This document shows positions 43,434 to 55,600 of a stretch of DNA of 64,000 nucleotides, piece by piece. Numbering within the stretch: position 1 is the stretch's first letter; every line of letters begins with the position of its first letter. The position numbers and the translations under genes are program-made. The stretch is from assembly GCA_034638255.1 (NCBI GenBank), contig JAWPGT010000061.1, forward strand, positions 1-64,000, given 5' to 3'. Source of the DNA: Coprinus comatus. Taxonomy: Eukaryota; Basidiomycota; Agaricomycetes; Agaricales; Agaricaceae. The notes beneath the pieces were generated by a model that saw only the letters and a program-made list of their open reading frames with translations, made no database searches and was not told the origin of the DNA.

Positions 43434-46400
43434 CTTTTCTCTTCTTACATGGTTGTACCTGGTATCAGAAAAAGAAGACAGAGGTCTTCAAGAAGATGGG
43501 TGCTCGCCTTGGCTTCAGCGTGGTTGAACCCTGTCCTCCATCACCTCCACTATCACTTGATGTGATGGTGTCACACATCCTTCCTGAAGAGGAAGTTAAT
43601 TCGTCTTCAGTTTCTATGCCTGGGTCCCCCACGTGCAGATCTAAGTCTCCTTCATATGTCCCACCTTCTGATGTCCCTGAAGCAATCTCCAAGGCTGACG
43701 CCTACATGAATGATCCTGACTACAAAGCTGATGGTGATTATGAGGTCGATGATGGTTGGTACAATGAGTATGTTCCTTTCTTCTCTCAAGAATTCTTCTT
43801 AACTAAATGGAACTTACAGAGATGCCCCAACCCAGCAAGGTTGGGGAGACGAACCAATCGCTCCATCAGACCCCATGTTCTAGTGCGCCATAATGGACTG
43901 CCGGACTATAGTCAGACTATTGCTAGTTCTCTTTTATCATCTACTACTACTGTTTGTACTCCCATTTCGGTTTCGAATATGACCCCTTCTCCCATCTCAA
44001 CTAGTGATCATTTTGTCTTACTGACAAAATATTTAAAAGATCCTAAGAATGGTGATGAACCAGTCAAACCTCTTGAATGCTTATGCAACTTTTGTGAAGA
44101 CAAAGGAAAACCTAATTATGCTAGAGAGTCTGCAGTTTGGCTCCTCAATTCAGGCACTAGCTTTAATTGCACACTGCATATAGCTGACTTTATCGAGTTA
44201 GAGGAAGGAGAATTTGGTGGTGTCAGAGACACCAGCAATAATCTCATAACCATAAAAGGTCATGGGAAAGTTCTCTTTCAACACAATGTAGACAGAGTCA
44301 TTAGAACGACTCCACTATACCCGGTCTATTATCTAGAGTCTCTCTCTACTAGAATCATTTCACCTGGTGCCTTATGGCTGCAAGGAATGAGGAGTGAGTC
44401 TAACTTAAAGCAAACCAATATTTATCGTTCAAATGGAAAGATATTTATGCATGCATCACGCATCCCAGTGTTCAAAGTCTTAGAAGATGCCCTCCATCAT
44501 GTTCACACTAGGATGGTGCATCACTATACTGTGAATCAGGTGCTCTCTTATTGCGCATCAAAACTTTCTATTTATGATCTTTGGCACTGTCAAATGGCAC
44601 ATCCTGGAAAGGAAGTATTGCGATAACTCCCAAAACACTCAGAGAAAGTACCTGAGTTTGATATTCCTATCTCCAGTCAAGTATGTGATGGTTGTGCTTG
44701 AGGCAAAATGTCCGATGATGCACATTGTCCTTCTTCGACATGAGCGAAGTCATTTTTAGAATTGATCCACAGTGATCTTCTAGAATTCCCTGTTGCCTCG
44801 TATCCCAAGTACAAGTGGGCAATGACGTTCTATGACGACTATTCAAGCCATGCCTGGATCCTCCTCCTACAAGCCAAATCTGATGCCTTGATGGCACTTG
44901 AAAGATTTTGTGCCTTTGAGGAAAAACAATTCAGTAACATGATTAAGCGTATCCGGACCGACAATGGCAGAGAATATGTCTCAACACAATTTGAAGAATT
45001 CCTTCACTCAAAAGGGATAGTACACAAGACATCTGCACCACATATACACCAGCAGAATGGTAGAGCAGAAAGACTGAACTGCACACTTCAGGAAAAGGCG
45101 CAGGCCATGCGACTTACTGCATGCTTACCAGATTCTGGTGGGAATTTGCCCTTAATATGGCAGTTCATTGTTATAATCAAACTCCCATCAAATGTCTTGA
45201 ATGGAAAACTCCCATGGAAATGGTAACAGGGAAAAAGCCAGATCTATCTGAGCTTCACGTGTTTGGCTGTGCAGCCTACATTTTCATTCCAAAGGAATCA
45301 AGGGATGACAAATTATCTCCCAGATCTGAATTAATGATCTTCCTTGGTTATGCTGGCACTAACTTTACATTCATGCAACACCAGAAAGGAAATGTTATTT
45401 ATACTGTGAAAACAGCTATTTTTGACAAGGGCTGGTATCCCAAATGCAAGCTGGATCACGAAAAAATTAAGGACTCTGGTTCTACAAAAAACCCCAAAAT
45501 AAATCCTCCTCCTCTGGTGTCTGATAAAGATGACAAGGATACTACACCTGATCTTTATCCTGATGATCCTATGGACACATCTCAACAAGATGACAGTGAT
45601 AGAACTCCAACACCTAGACTGCAAGGTCTGATCCCTGGACCATCTACTTCTCAAAAACCTCCTGTTCCCGGTCCAAGTAAACCTGCTCCCAGGAAAACAA
45701 CAGTTGAGGAAGTAACTGATGAAGATGATGACGTGTTATCATACACTGATCCCGGATCACTGATTCATCAACCTAGTCCAAGCCCTGCTCCTAGGACTGA
45801 CTCCACCTGTCCCATTTCTCCATCACCTGAATGACCTCCTAGACCAGTTGAACCTTTACCTCGCCATTCTGGCCGAGAAAAGTTTGTTCCTTTTAGAGAA
45901 GGTAACATTTATAGGGAGAGAACACATCCATCTGAAATCCTACGAGATTACAATCATAATGAACCTCTACCACCCCAGGGAAGAGTTCGTCTCTGTGGAC
46001 ATGATTTTAGAATCCGCAATCAACGAGATCGCCCAAAAGCAGATACACGTCCTATCTCACCTGAGGAAGTCTGAGAACATCACGATGAAATATGCAGACA
46101 ACACAAGGATGCCTCAAGGGGATATGCAAGGGAACAAAACCCTGACGCAATGGAAGAAGATGCAGATTGCAGGATTCAACAGATAACTAAGGAAGGGGGG
46201 TTAGAATTGATGAACTTTTTATTGGCAAAAGCGAGTTCAACTACAGTTCCTGAGCAATTCCGTGATCTTGTAAAATTGAATCCGGAGGAACGCAAACACT
46301 GGCACAAAGCTTGTCTTGAAGAACTAGATGCACTGAAAAAGCGACAAGTTTATGAGTTGGTGAAACTTTCAGAAGGAAGGAAAACCGTAAAAAATAGATG

Positions 46401-46676
46401 GGTCTTTACAGCTGTTTGCAGAACATAGGGCGCGGGCGCGTTTTTTCGCCAAAAATGGGCATTTTTGATGAACAATAATCAGTTTATATATCTTGAATAT
46501 TTCACCAATATCTCACTCAAATCGCGCTCTGAGGTCTCAAAACTTTGCCAAACTGTATATAGAGGTAGTCTACACCATTTAGTGCAAAAAAGTTGCTAGA
46601 GAAACAAGCATATATTGACCGAATAAACTAAGACATCATTTATTCAAAATTTCTACTCTTTCCTCTTTCCTTCATT

Positions 46677-47144
46677 ATGAGAGGTCGAGGCCATGGTAAA
46701 GCAAAGCGTTCAACTAGCAAAAGCACTACGAATAGGTCCCAGATACTCAAAATTACACTGAAACCTTGCAAGCAGCCAGAAATAGTTGAACTTGAAGATG
46801 CAGAACCTCCAGTCTCTGCTAAATCTGCTTCGACACCTCTACTCCTTCCACCTTCCAAAGCTTTACCACAATCCAATCTCAAACTTTTCAATCAAGACAC
46901 TCTAGTCCTAGTACACCATCACCACAGCCGTCTTTTGCTCACAACACCCAGAATACTCTCTCACCAAACACCTTGATAAAAACAACAACACCCCTTTTTC
47001 CTTCAAACTCCCTACAATTTCTGATTCTTCTTCAGAAAATGAAGAGATAGACTCTGGGGTACCACCTTTGACCTTTGATAGCACTTCAAAGGTCCGAAAA
47101 AGATCCAAATCTGGTATAGAAACAGTTGAAACAGGTACAGACTA
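46677..47144 (+). pseudogene. Broken Ser/Pro-rich frame in the mariner-like element
   Basis: Starts MRGRGHGKAKRSTSKS (basic), continues with VELEDAEPPVSAKSAS, then changes frame at least once; the last part reads ISDSSSENEEIDSG and KVRKRSKSGIE before TAG. Composition suggests a nuclear, disordered protein segment. I do not recognise a family. Confidence 0.4.
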
Positions 47145-47601
47145 AGTACAGTATGGAGTTTATCTTCGAGTGGTTACAAACTGATAAATAGCATTGCTTT
47201 CGGGCTCTAAGCCCTTTTGTAGCCCTAACCATTACTACAATATGTTGTTAGAACATTGACAGCTGCTTCATCTGCAGGTACAAGGTACTCAGGTGGATAT
47301 TGCCCTCTCTTGATTGCAAAATCACCGTGTAGTTCTTGAGAGTGCTCTGAGGCTGTTCTTGAAGCTATAGAGATTATATAGTAAAGGGACATCTAACAGT
47401 ATTCTTAGAATACTACTCACCTTCTTTGAGGCCATTCCAAGTCTTTGAACTTAAAGTTTGAAGTGTCCGAGAAATAGTTATAGAAGACAGTAGATATTGA
47501 TAGTGTGTTGCTTCTGTAGCTCACCTAAATGTATATATAGAGAATACTCAATAAGAGAGCATGAACTGCGAAGGAAAAATGGCCCGAAATTTGGAATTAG
47601 T

Positions 47602-47820
47602 TCAACCAACATATAAAACAACAAAAAATCGCACCTTTCCATGTAAAGGTGAGAGTAACGGAGCATGCCCTTTGTATCTCTGACTATTTGAAACCCTTCC
47701 AGTAGGTATCCATGTTGTTTTAACCCTTTGTACAACACGAAGTGGCATATTGAGAGCATTGGCAATTTTGGTGCTAGACTTGTGGAGGGTGTTTGCTTGA
47801 AATAACACATGTTTCTTCAA
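47602..47820 (-). pseudogene. Tc1-like transposase helix-turn-helix fragment
   Basis: About 60 residues read KSSTKIANALNMPLRVVQRV, then W..TGRVSNSQRYKGHAPLL. This is the pattern of the Tc1/pogo-type DNA-binding head: a helix-turn-helix (IA..L.MP.R.VQR) and a GRP-like linker before the catalytic core. The rest of the transposase is absent or unreadable. It supports the superfamily call made from the TA duplication. Confidence 0.6.
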
Positions 47821-49646
47821 ATCAGCTGAATATCAATGGCGTAGGGGTACTAAGCTCTTCTTTCAAGGCATTTTGGCATGCAGATAGAACTAGTAGATGG
47901 AGTTATAATGTAGGTTGTTATTGATAGATCAAATATGAAGATACTCAGTTTCGCACGTGTCAATCTCCTCATTTCCTCTAGAAAATTATATGGTTGGACT
48001 CACCTCACTTAGGCGGTCACATACATATAGTTTATACGCCATAATAGCGCGTTTCTACCAAATTATAACAGAATTACTATCTTATGATCCAAATGTCCAA
48101 AATCATCAAAAATGTCCATTTTCGGCGAAAAAAACGGGCCCGCGCCCTGTGTTCTGCAAACGGCTGTAATGAAAAGAGTGATGGTCACAAACGTGCTAGA
48201 CTAGTTGCTAAAGGATTTTCTCAAGTCAAGGGCATCGATTTTGACAAACTATTTTCTCCAGTAGTACAATATGAGTCCGCTCAAATCCTGCTTGGGTTAG
48301 CTGCCCTTGAAGACTGGGACATTGAGTCTGTCAATGTAAAGACAGCATATCTCTATGGCAAACTGGATGAGGAAATCTATATGGATCAACCTGAAGGTTT
48401 CAAACTCAAGGGAAAAGAACATATGGTGTGGAGGTTACGACGTGCATTGTATGGCCTTAAACAAGCTGGCTTGGCCTGGTGGAAGGAAATGGCATCTTCC
48501 ATGGACAAACTAGGTTTCAAGCAATGTGAATCTGATGCCGGTATCTATATTTATTGTCAAAAAGATGGCAAATTTGTCATTGCTGTCGTGTACGTTGACA
48601 ATGTACTTTTCATGGGAAATGACTCTGCCCTGCTTCAAAAGCTTAAAGGAGAGTTTATGAAAAAGTGGGAATGCCGCAACCTTGGAGAAGTCAAAGAATT
48701 TCTTGGTATGCGCATCAGGAGAGATTGAGCAAATTGAAAGATCTATCTTGATCAATGTGCTTATTTAGAGATGATCCTGGAAAGGTTTAAAGTCACTGGC
48801 TCAGACCGTGACACCAAGCCAGTGCGAACTCCACTGCCAGAAGGGTACTATCCAGTTCCAAACGACAAGCCGATCAACTCCTCCATCCGTTCTAGGTACC
48901 AACAGGTGATCGGATCACTATTGTACATTGCTATTGGCACGCGTCTGGACATTTTGTTTGCTGTGACTAAGCTAAGTCAACATTCTCATAACCCTACAGA
49001 AGAACACTTGCATAGAGCTCTCTATATTTGCAGATACCTACTAGCGACTCAAGAATATCAAATGATGCTTAATGGTGCTGGTAATGAAGGCTTTATTGCA
49101 TATAGTGATTCTGATTGGGCTAGTGATCCCTCTACTCAAAGATCCCAAACTGGTTATCTGTCCACTGTTGCATCCTGTCCAGTAGCCTGGGTCAGTTGAT
49201 CACAGAAGACTATCACATTATCGTCCACAGAGGCTGAATACATGGCTATTTCTGATTGTAGTCATCAGTCCATCTGGATCAGAAGCCTAATGACTGAACT
49301 TGGTTTGCACAACAATGAACCAATGGATATTTGTGGAGACAATATGGGCTCTCTCTTTATCGTGCAAAACCCTGCTGTTGAAAAGAGATCAAAACACATA
49401 GATATCATTTTCCACTTCATTCATCAAGTAATTGATGAAAAGAAGGTTCAGCTCTATTTTATCCCAGGCACTGAGAATCCTGCAGACCTTCTCACGAAGA
49501 ATCTCAGACGTGTGAAGTTTGAATACTTCCGTGATAACTATTATGGGTTGGAGTTTTCTAATCCCACATATAGTGCTGCCAAGCACTCAAATAATATGGT
49601 CCCAACATAAGGCGCTTCATAGCTGCCATGTTCATATTCAGGGGAG

Positions 49647-49864
49647 TGTTGAACTATTATTAGTTCTACAATGACATTCTCTATGGCATTACACTGACGA
49701 ACATGTGACCTAATATGTTCTCGCACGGACCAACGTAGATATGTATATAAACTTGTATTCTAGCATTATATACTCTCAGTTCTTCTACTACAACAACCAC
49801 CTCACCCTCAGTAAGTGTTAGTCATACCTACCCATGCATACTACGCTACACTCTTGTTTTAACA
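49647..49864 (+). repeat. 3' LTR of Copia-R
   Basis: Matches the 5' LTR in length and ends. CAGGGGAG directly upstream is the polypurine tract. Confidence 0.95.
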
Positions 49865-49866
49865 TA

Positions 49867-51696
49867 CATCAGGATTTCGCGCATGTCCTTGGAGGTACTT
49901 GAAGTTACTTAGAAAGGCATCCAAGGAGCTCCAAGTACACCCCAATAGAATTCAAAGAAGAGTAAAATTATCCTTGGAGTTCCTTGGAAAATTTGTCCCA
50001 AGGAGCTCCAAGTAGGTCCCTCTAACTTGGGTGTACTTGAATAGCTTTGAACGTACTTGGACAGCACATAAAAGTTACTTTCCTACCTTGTAATTATATT
50101 TTACAGGATTTTATTCGCATTTTCGTGATAATTCAAGTACTCTCAAGGTCACACCAAGTAAGGGAATAAGGACAATAAAAAAAAATATCATTGAAGTTGT
50201 AATAATACATGTGATATACCAACTTAGTCTACAGTATTAATACATTCTTATACCTTTGTATCAGAATAGAGACTGTAATAGTGAAATAAGTAATTATTAA
50301 CATAAAATGGAGAGAAAAAGCGAACCTTGGATGATGTGTTACAAAGATCACATCACACGAAGCATGATACTCAACCGTACGGCGTACGAGTACCAGCGTT
50401 GGAAAGGGGCGGTTAATGTGGTTATAACGAGCCTAAACACAAAAGGATTGGATAAGAAATGGGCGAGTTATTAGTTATTTAGTTGGAGAGTAATATATAT
50501 ATAGTAACTTACCAAAGATCTGCATGTCGGTACATGAGTTTTGAGGGGTACGTGGTGCGGATAGTATTGTTGTAACAACGCCGTTTAGACGGTTTTAATG
50601 AACCTAAGTACAGGAGGAGTGCACAGATATTGAATGATATATCAGTTATTTCGTTGGGGAGGAACATATGTGGTAACTTACCAGAGATGTGCACGTCGGC
50701 ACATGAGTTTTGGGTGGTGCGGAGTGCGGATGGCACCGTTTGAACGGCGTCGTCAAGACGGTTGTAATGAGCCTAAAATCATAAGGATTAAACATGTATC
50801 AAGCGAAATATTAGATATTTAGTCAGAGTGACTCACCTGGGACCTAGTACCAGAGTATTGCTCACTACACCTCCAATCCTTCCCCACAGTGCAATCAACT
50901 TCGGTCAGTCATGGAGGAGTTACAGATGGTCTAAACAAGCCTAGGTAAATGTCTCTATGTGAAGAAATGAGTGAGACAGCCTCAGGATACTACAGAGTGA
51001 TGACATACCAATATTATTCATGCCATACCATGAGAATTAGACCATAGCACGTGTGACTAGGCTTGTTCGAAGCGGAAAAAAGAGCCGGTTCCGAAGAGCC
51101 AAGACGCGTGCCAAAGCGTGATGAAATGAGTACAACAGACCAAAAACATTGTATGCTTACCTTGTTCAATAAAGTGGCTGTTATAGTACAAGTACTAAAC
51201 CACGCGACGCGTAATTGCCGTCATTCGAAGCGAAACGTTGAGACAATTCTAGAGAGCCTGGAAACGTGAGATTTCGTTAGGAATTGAGTGAATAGGGATG
51301 TGATGATGTGGCAGAGGTATTATGATCTCGTGAGGTTGTTGCTATTGGGATGTGACATGTAGTGAGTGATGTGTGACAAGGAGAGTAGGATGTCACACTC
51401 ATCCGCTTTTTTTGCAAAGTCCAAATTTGATAACATCAAAAGTTTCAAAACATATGTGATGATCAATAATCATTGATCAGAACAAAAACAAATAGTGTTA
51501 ATAATGTAAACTAAAGTTTAACATTTTTCGTGAGCAAGTAAAGCTTGAGGATTTACTTGGTTCTATCCTTGACCTAACTTGGAACTAAAAAGCTCCTCAG
51601 AGTACCTTGGGCCATTTTTTACCAAGGATGTACAAGTACAACAAGTAGTCTAAGCAACCCTAAGGTAGACCCAAGCAAATGCATGATTTCCTGATG
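49867..51696. mobile_element. TA-flanked TIR element inserted in the Copia-R target duplication
   Basis: 1830 bp from CATCAGGATTTCGCGCATG to the inverted CATGATTTCCTGATG, flanked by TA (49865-49866 and 51697-51698). About 150 bases at each end are rich in CCAAG/CTTGG words (for example CCAAGGAGCTCCAAGTA near 49921 and 49995; CTTGG and CCAAGG near 51560-51640). No transposase is recognised. The interior holds a spliced-looking array on the minus strand. Confidence 0.82.
50342..51160 (-). ncRNA. Putative spliced transcript with tandemly repeated exons
   Basis: On the minus strand five GT-AG introns can be drawn: 51057-51160 (GTAAGC, 104 nt), 50941-51008 (GTATGT, 68), 50773-50836 (GTGAGT, 64), 50604-50681 (GTAAGT, 78) and 50433-50512 (GTAAGT, 80). 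The exons between are 48, 104, 91 and 91 nt, then a last one below 50432. Four exons begin GCTTGTT, GCTCATT, GTTCATT or GCTCGTT, and the 91-nt exons are clear duplicates (CAAAACTCATGT.CCGAC shared). All frames of the 104-nt exon have stops, so I treat it as non-coding or decayed. Splicing is predicted only. Confidence 0.5.
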
Positions 51697-52258
51697 TAAG
51701 AGGTCGGAAATGAGCGGAAGTGGGTAACGGTCCTTTTTAGAGATGCAATTAAGACCACGAAAATCAACACAGAGTTGGAGAGAACTGTCCTTCTTTTTTA
51801 CGAAAAGAACGGGTGTGGCATGAGAAGAAGAAGATTGTCGAATAAAACCAGAAGTTAAGTTCTCGTCGATGAACTCACATAAGGCCTGGAGCTTGATTTG
51901 CAACAGCGAATAGAGCACACCAATAAGTGGTGAGGTACCTTCCTCAAGATCAATCTTAAGGTTGTAAGGTCAGTGAGGTGGTAACGTGTTGGCTTTGGCT
52001 TTGCTGAACACGTTGGCGAATTTGTGATATTCAGAAGGGATGGCAGAAAGGTCAGGAGGTTCTGGTGAAGCAGATTTGAGAGCAGCAGCGGCAGCTCGAA
52101 CATTAGACTTGAGATCCAACATGAACTGTTGCGAACCAGGCAGTCGGTGAGCACGATCGAAAGCAATTGCATTCATGAAACTGATGTGTGGCTTGATTGG
52201 TGATGCAGAGGCAGAGCACCCTACAGGAGTGACAGAAGAAACAAGATTGTCAGAAGAC
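51697..52258 (-). pseudogene. Gypsy-X Pol, middle part (protease-RT linker and RT start)
   Basis: Between the Copia-Q and Copia-R insertions. Reads SSDNLVSSVTPVGCS, then PEPPDLSAIPSEYHKFANVF, then LCEFIDENLTSGFIRQSSSS, VLFVKKKDSSLQLCVDFRGL and YPLPLISDLL (RT fingers). TGA near 51970 replaces a sense codon. Frame continuity on both sides, after excising the guests with one copy of their duplications, confirms the nesting. Confidence 0.88.
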
Positions 52259-52639
52259 TGTTGGAAAATACGGACTATTATTAGATAGTCACATGACATT
52301 TTCATTTCGTTTCACTTTTATCGTTTCATTACGCTTTGCATTATGTGGCAGCTCCTTATTGGTTGTAGTTAGTGTTTCACCTATGTGTTTCAACTCCTGT
52401 ATCGACTCCTGTTTCATGTATAATTACCTGACATGTAGTAGACACCTGACTCCTTTCTAGTCGCAGCACGGACCACTTCATTATCATATAAGTAGTGTAC
52501 TTTCTCTCTTGTATTCTACAGTTCTCGAACTACACAGTTCTCTTACACTCTATTCTCTCCAACAAGCAAACATACTAACTACCACTTCGTGCGTATCATT
52601 ATATTGCTATGTCTACATGCATACGCGTTGCTTTCAACA
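52259..52639 (+). repeat. 5' LTR of Copia-Q copy 2
   Basis: Starts TGTTGGAAAATACGG and ends GTTGCTTTCAACA. ATG of Gag-Pol at 52609 lies 31 bases before its end. Confidence 0.96.
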
Positions 52640-55600
52640 GGTTATGGGCCCCGACTAGCCAGTATGGTTCCATGAGTTCGACGAGACACCTAGTTTCTCA
52701 ACTGGTTAAGTCATCTCGCTCTAGGAAACGTGTGGTTCACGTCGACCAACCTGGAGAGACTGAGTCCTGTTCCAGGCCCTCAGAGATTTCGTCTCTCCCT
52801 CTCTGGTGTGATGCTTGCTCCATACTACCATACTCGGTTAGACGGAAAGCTCGCAGATCTGTTGCTGGCGCACGTATGTGCGACTTACAACATGAGGCTA
52901 ATGAATGTTTTGTTGTAGATTCCTATCTCCAATCCATTATCATGACCGCACTCATCCCCACCTTGCCTGTCCTTAAGGGTTCGGCCGATTATGCTCTCTG
53001 GTCAATGAAGCTAATTAACTGTGCTTCTATGATCATCATTGAGGGATACTCGATTGGCCAGATCATTCAAGATCAAGCTAATCCCAAGACCTCTCCTCAG
53101 ACTGTTGCTGCAGTTGCAGCTACTGCCACAACGGCAGCAGTTCCTGCGCATATCGCTCAGATAGTCACACCCGAGGAACGTCTCAAATGGGACACAGCCG
53201 AGGCTTTTGCTCTTGGTTTGATCAATAGCAAGATCTCAGATGATCTTCTGAATCACGGACAAGCTGCTTCCCATGTATTGTGGAGACATCTCCGCACCAA
53301 CTATGGCACTTTTAATGCGGGCACCGCATTTGAGATCTGGGCAAAAGCCGATGGTTTCAGATTAACTGGAACCTCAGATCCATCTGTTGAGATTGCAGGG
53401 TTCACTACCCTGTTTACACGTCTCCAGAACGCGACCCCTCCCATCCATGTTCCTGAGTTGCTTCGCGCACTCATGCTGTTGACACGCATTCCTAATCAAT
53501 GGAATGCTACTCGTGCTTCCCTCCTCGTTCGATATGGGAGCACTGACTTTGCACGTCTAACAGTAAGAGTAGTCGCTGAGGCTATCCAGTCCGCTTGGCT
53601 CGACTCTCGAGGTCAAGCTAATGCTTTACGTTCTCAAGGTGTTAAGGGCTTTAAAGGCCCTAAACAACATAATCAAAACCAAAACCAGAGTCAAGGTCAA
53701 GGTTCGCGCCTGCAAGGGCAGCAACCACAACCTCAACAATCTGGCAGCAGTTCTGGTTCCGGTCAGACCCAACAGGGTGGAGCCGGAGAGGACAAGAAGA
53801 AGAAGAGGACTCGGGGAAAACGTGGTGGTAACAAAAATGCTAAGTCTGCGGACACCACTAATGCATCTACTACTGGGGCGGATGCAGCTGCTTCAAATAT
53901 CGTCATGCTTAACAACTTTGCCTCTCCTGCTGCTACCGTTTTAGACCGTCCCTTCAAATCCACTCGTGCTTTCATTGAGGAAATTAGAGAGTCCACTCCC
54001 GAGAAGGTAGTTGAGCGTAAAGCTCCTACTGTGGTTCCAAACCAACTCGTGGGAAGGACCCGATTGCAAAGGACCAAGGCCCGGGTACTCAAGTCCTATG
54101 AACGTCGTCTTGGTATGGAGCCTACACCTCCCCCTGCCTTGCCTTCGCTCGATGGTCTAGTTCTTACCTCTCGACCAGCCTGTGAGCCTAGTCCCCCGCA
54201 TTCGGTAGTCTCCATTGACGAAAATGATAACGTTCACATGCGTCCTCCGCATGATCAGGTGTCTGCTCCGGCATCTGTCTCTGCTCTTGATGAGCAGTTT
54301 GAACAAATCATGAATTCGCCCTCTACCCAGTACGATACCGATGACGGGGAATACAAGTACGTAGAATCTATGATCAAAGATTCATCTTTTTCTGATGTGT
54401 GCTCTGTACAGCGTGGACCCCGAAGCAGTTTGCTTCTGGGGTGTTCCAGAAAATTCCTCCGCTCCGGGTTCTCCCGCCTCTCGCTTCTAAGCTCGAGGGC
54501 TGTTGATGGACTATCGAGATCGTTGCATGGGACTACTAGAACTATTCGGACTACTGTTTGTAATCCTCCACCGCTAGATACTGAGATTTGTATTTTTCCT
54601 GTCACGAATGATACTGCACATTATGATTTTCCAATTTCTATCCCGATGAAGTACTTAAAACCTACTGTTTCGATCTCAGGATATGAAAAAGATGACCATG
54701 GTAAATACTTTGAACATTGTCAATGCAGCAATTGCAAAAATCACCCAGTGTATAATACTGGTATAGCAATCTGGATGCTCGACTCTGGCGCTAGTTATCA
54801 TTTCACTGGTAACATTGGCGACTTCGTTGACGTCGAGAAGGGTGATTACGGCACGGTGCAAACTGCTAACAGTCACACCACCATCAAAGCACGTGGCCGT
54901 GTAATCATCCAGCATGAATTGGCTGGTGTACGAACCATCACGTCATTATACCCGGTATTTTACATAGAGGGATTGAACGGAAGACTTATGTCACCAGGAC
55001 CCTTTTATCTTGATGGCTTAAGGCTTGAGGCTGATGTGACAGGATCTCGGATCCTACGGCCCGATGGCTCCCTCTACATGGAGGCTACTCAGCGGGTAAA
55101 GGGTGATGGAATTCATATGGTTCATTCTCGAATCATATTGGACAGTGACGTCCGTTCCCTAACTTTACCTGGAGTCCATTTGCTTTATGATCTCTGGCAT
55201 AATCGACTTGGACATCCTTCGAAGCAAGTGCTCAGGAAGTTCAAGGAACACACGGTTAATTTTCCAGACGTCGATATTCCAAAACGGTCAAGGACATGTG
55301 ACGGTTGCGCTCGTGGCAAGCTGCAAGAAAAGGCTCATCCTCCGTCATTGTCCCGAGCTACCGAATTATTCGAGTTGGTCCACTCAGACCTTCTTGAGTT
55401 TCCCACATTATCATATCATCGTGCAAAGTGGATCATCACGTTCTTAGATGATTACTCCGGTTTTACCTATATTCGATTTTTGAGACAGAAATCTGATGTC
55501 TTTGCGACATTTCAGGAATTCTTGGCCAAAATTGAAACCCAACATGGGAAGAAGGTTAAACGAGTTCGCACTGATAATGGGGGGGAGTATATTTCGGACA

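Larger units (their letters stand above)
46409..48166. mobile_element. Tc1/mariner-like element with long terminal inverted repeats
   Basis: A 1758-bp insertion in the Copia-R RT, flanked by TA (46407-46408 and 48167-48168). The ends are inverted repeats of about 60 bases beginning CAGCTGTTTGCAGAACA / CAGCCGTTTGCAGAACA and sharing GGGCGCGGGC and GTTTTTTCGCC. It holds a transposase N-terminal fragment on the minus strand and a Ser/Thr/Pro-rich broken frame on the plus strand (46677-47144). The catalytic DDE part is not seen, so it is non-autonomous. Confidence 0.88.
41768..49610 (+). pseudogene. Copia-R Gag-Pol, multiply broken
   Basis: Starts in the LTR (MHTMLRSCFNRLWAP) and reads through the primer site like Copia-Q. 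Gag: ALIPSIPVLTGTANYQVWS near 42095, basic KKKHRRGKRGGNK near 42920, no CCHC knuckle. Protease site is LLNSGTSFN near 44143 (Asp to Asn). Integrase: HSDLLEFPV, RTDNGREYVS, HQQNGRAERLN (44770-45080). RT runs from NRWVF (46395) across the mariner-like element to VDVKTAYLYGKLDEE-like codons and YVDNVLFMGN near 48590, with the second Asp changed to Asn. RNase H: SSTEAEYMAISD near 49220. Stops or breaks near 42413, 43250, 44624, 45170, 45832, 46075, 48726 and 49197. It ends at TAA 49608-49610. Confidence 0.9.
41581..49864 (+). mobile_element. Copia-R, full-length but decayed
   Basis: Two 218-bp LTRs, primer site and Gag-Pol remnant. The left target copy is TAAGA (41576-41580). The right copy is split: TA at 49865-49866, then a later TIR element, then TAAGA at 51697-51701. 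Removing both insertions rejoins Gypsy-X as ISDLLDSP in frame. A tRNA-like insertion (near 43201-43460) and a mariner-like element (46409-48166) lie within it. LTRs differ at about 8 sites, all transitions. Confidence 0.93.

Noticed and set aside
50509..50736. 75-codon frame across the tandem exon array
   Set aside because: It reads through two predicted splice sites and one intron; the exon-intron pattern explains the region better.
41576..51701. Copia-R lacking a target duplication
   Set aside because: The apparent lack is due to a later TIR element in the right copy; TAAGA is present on both sides once it is removed.
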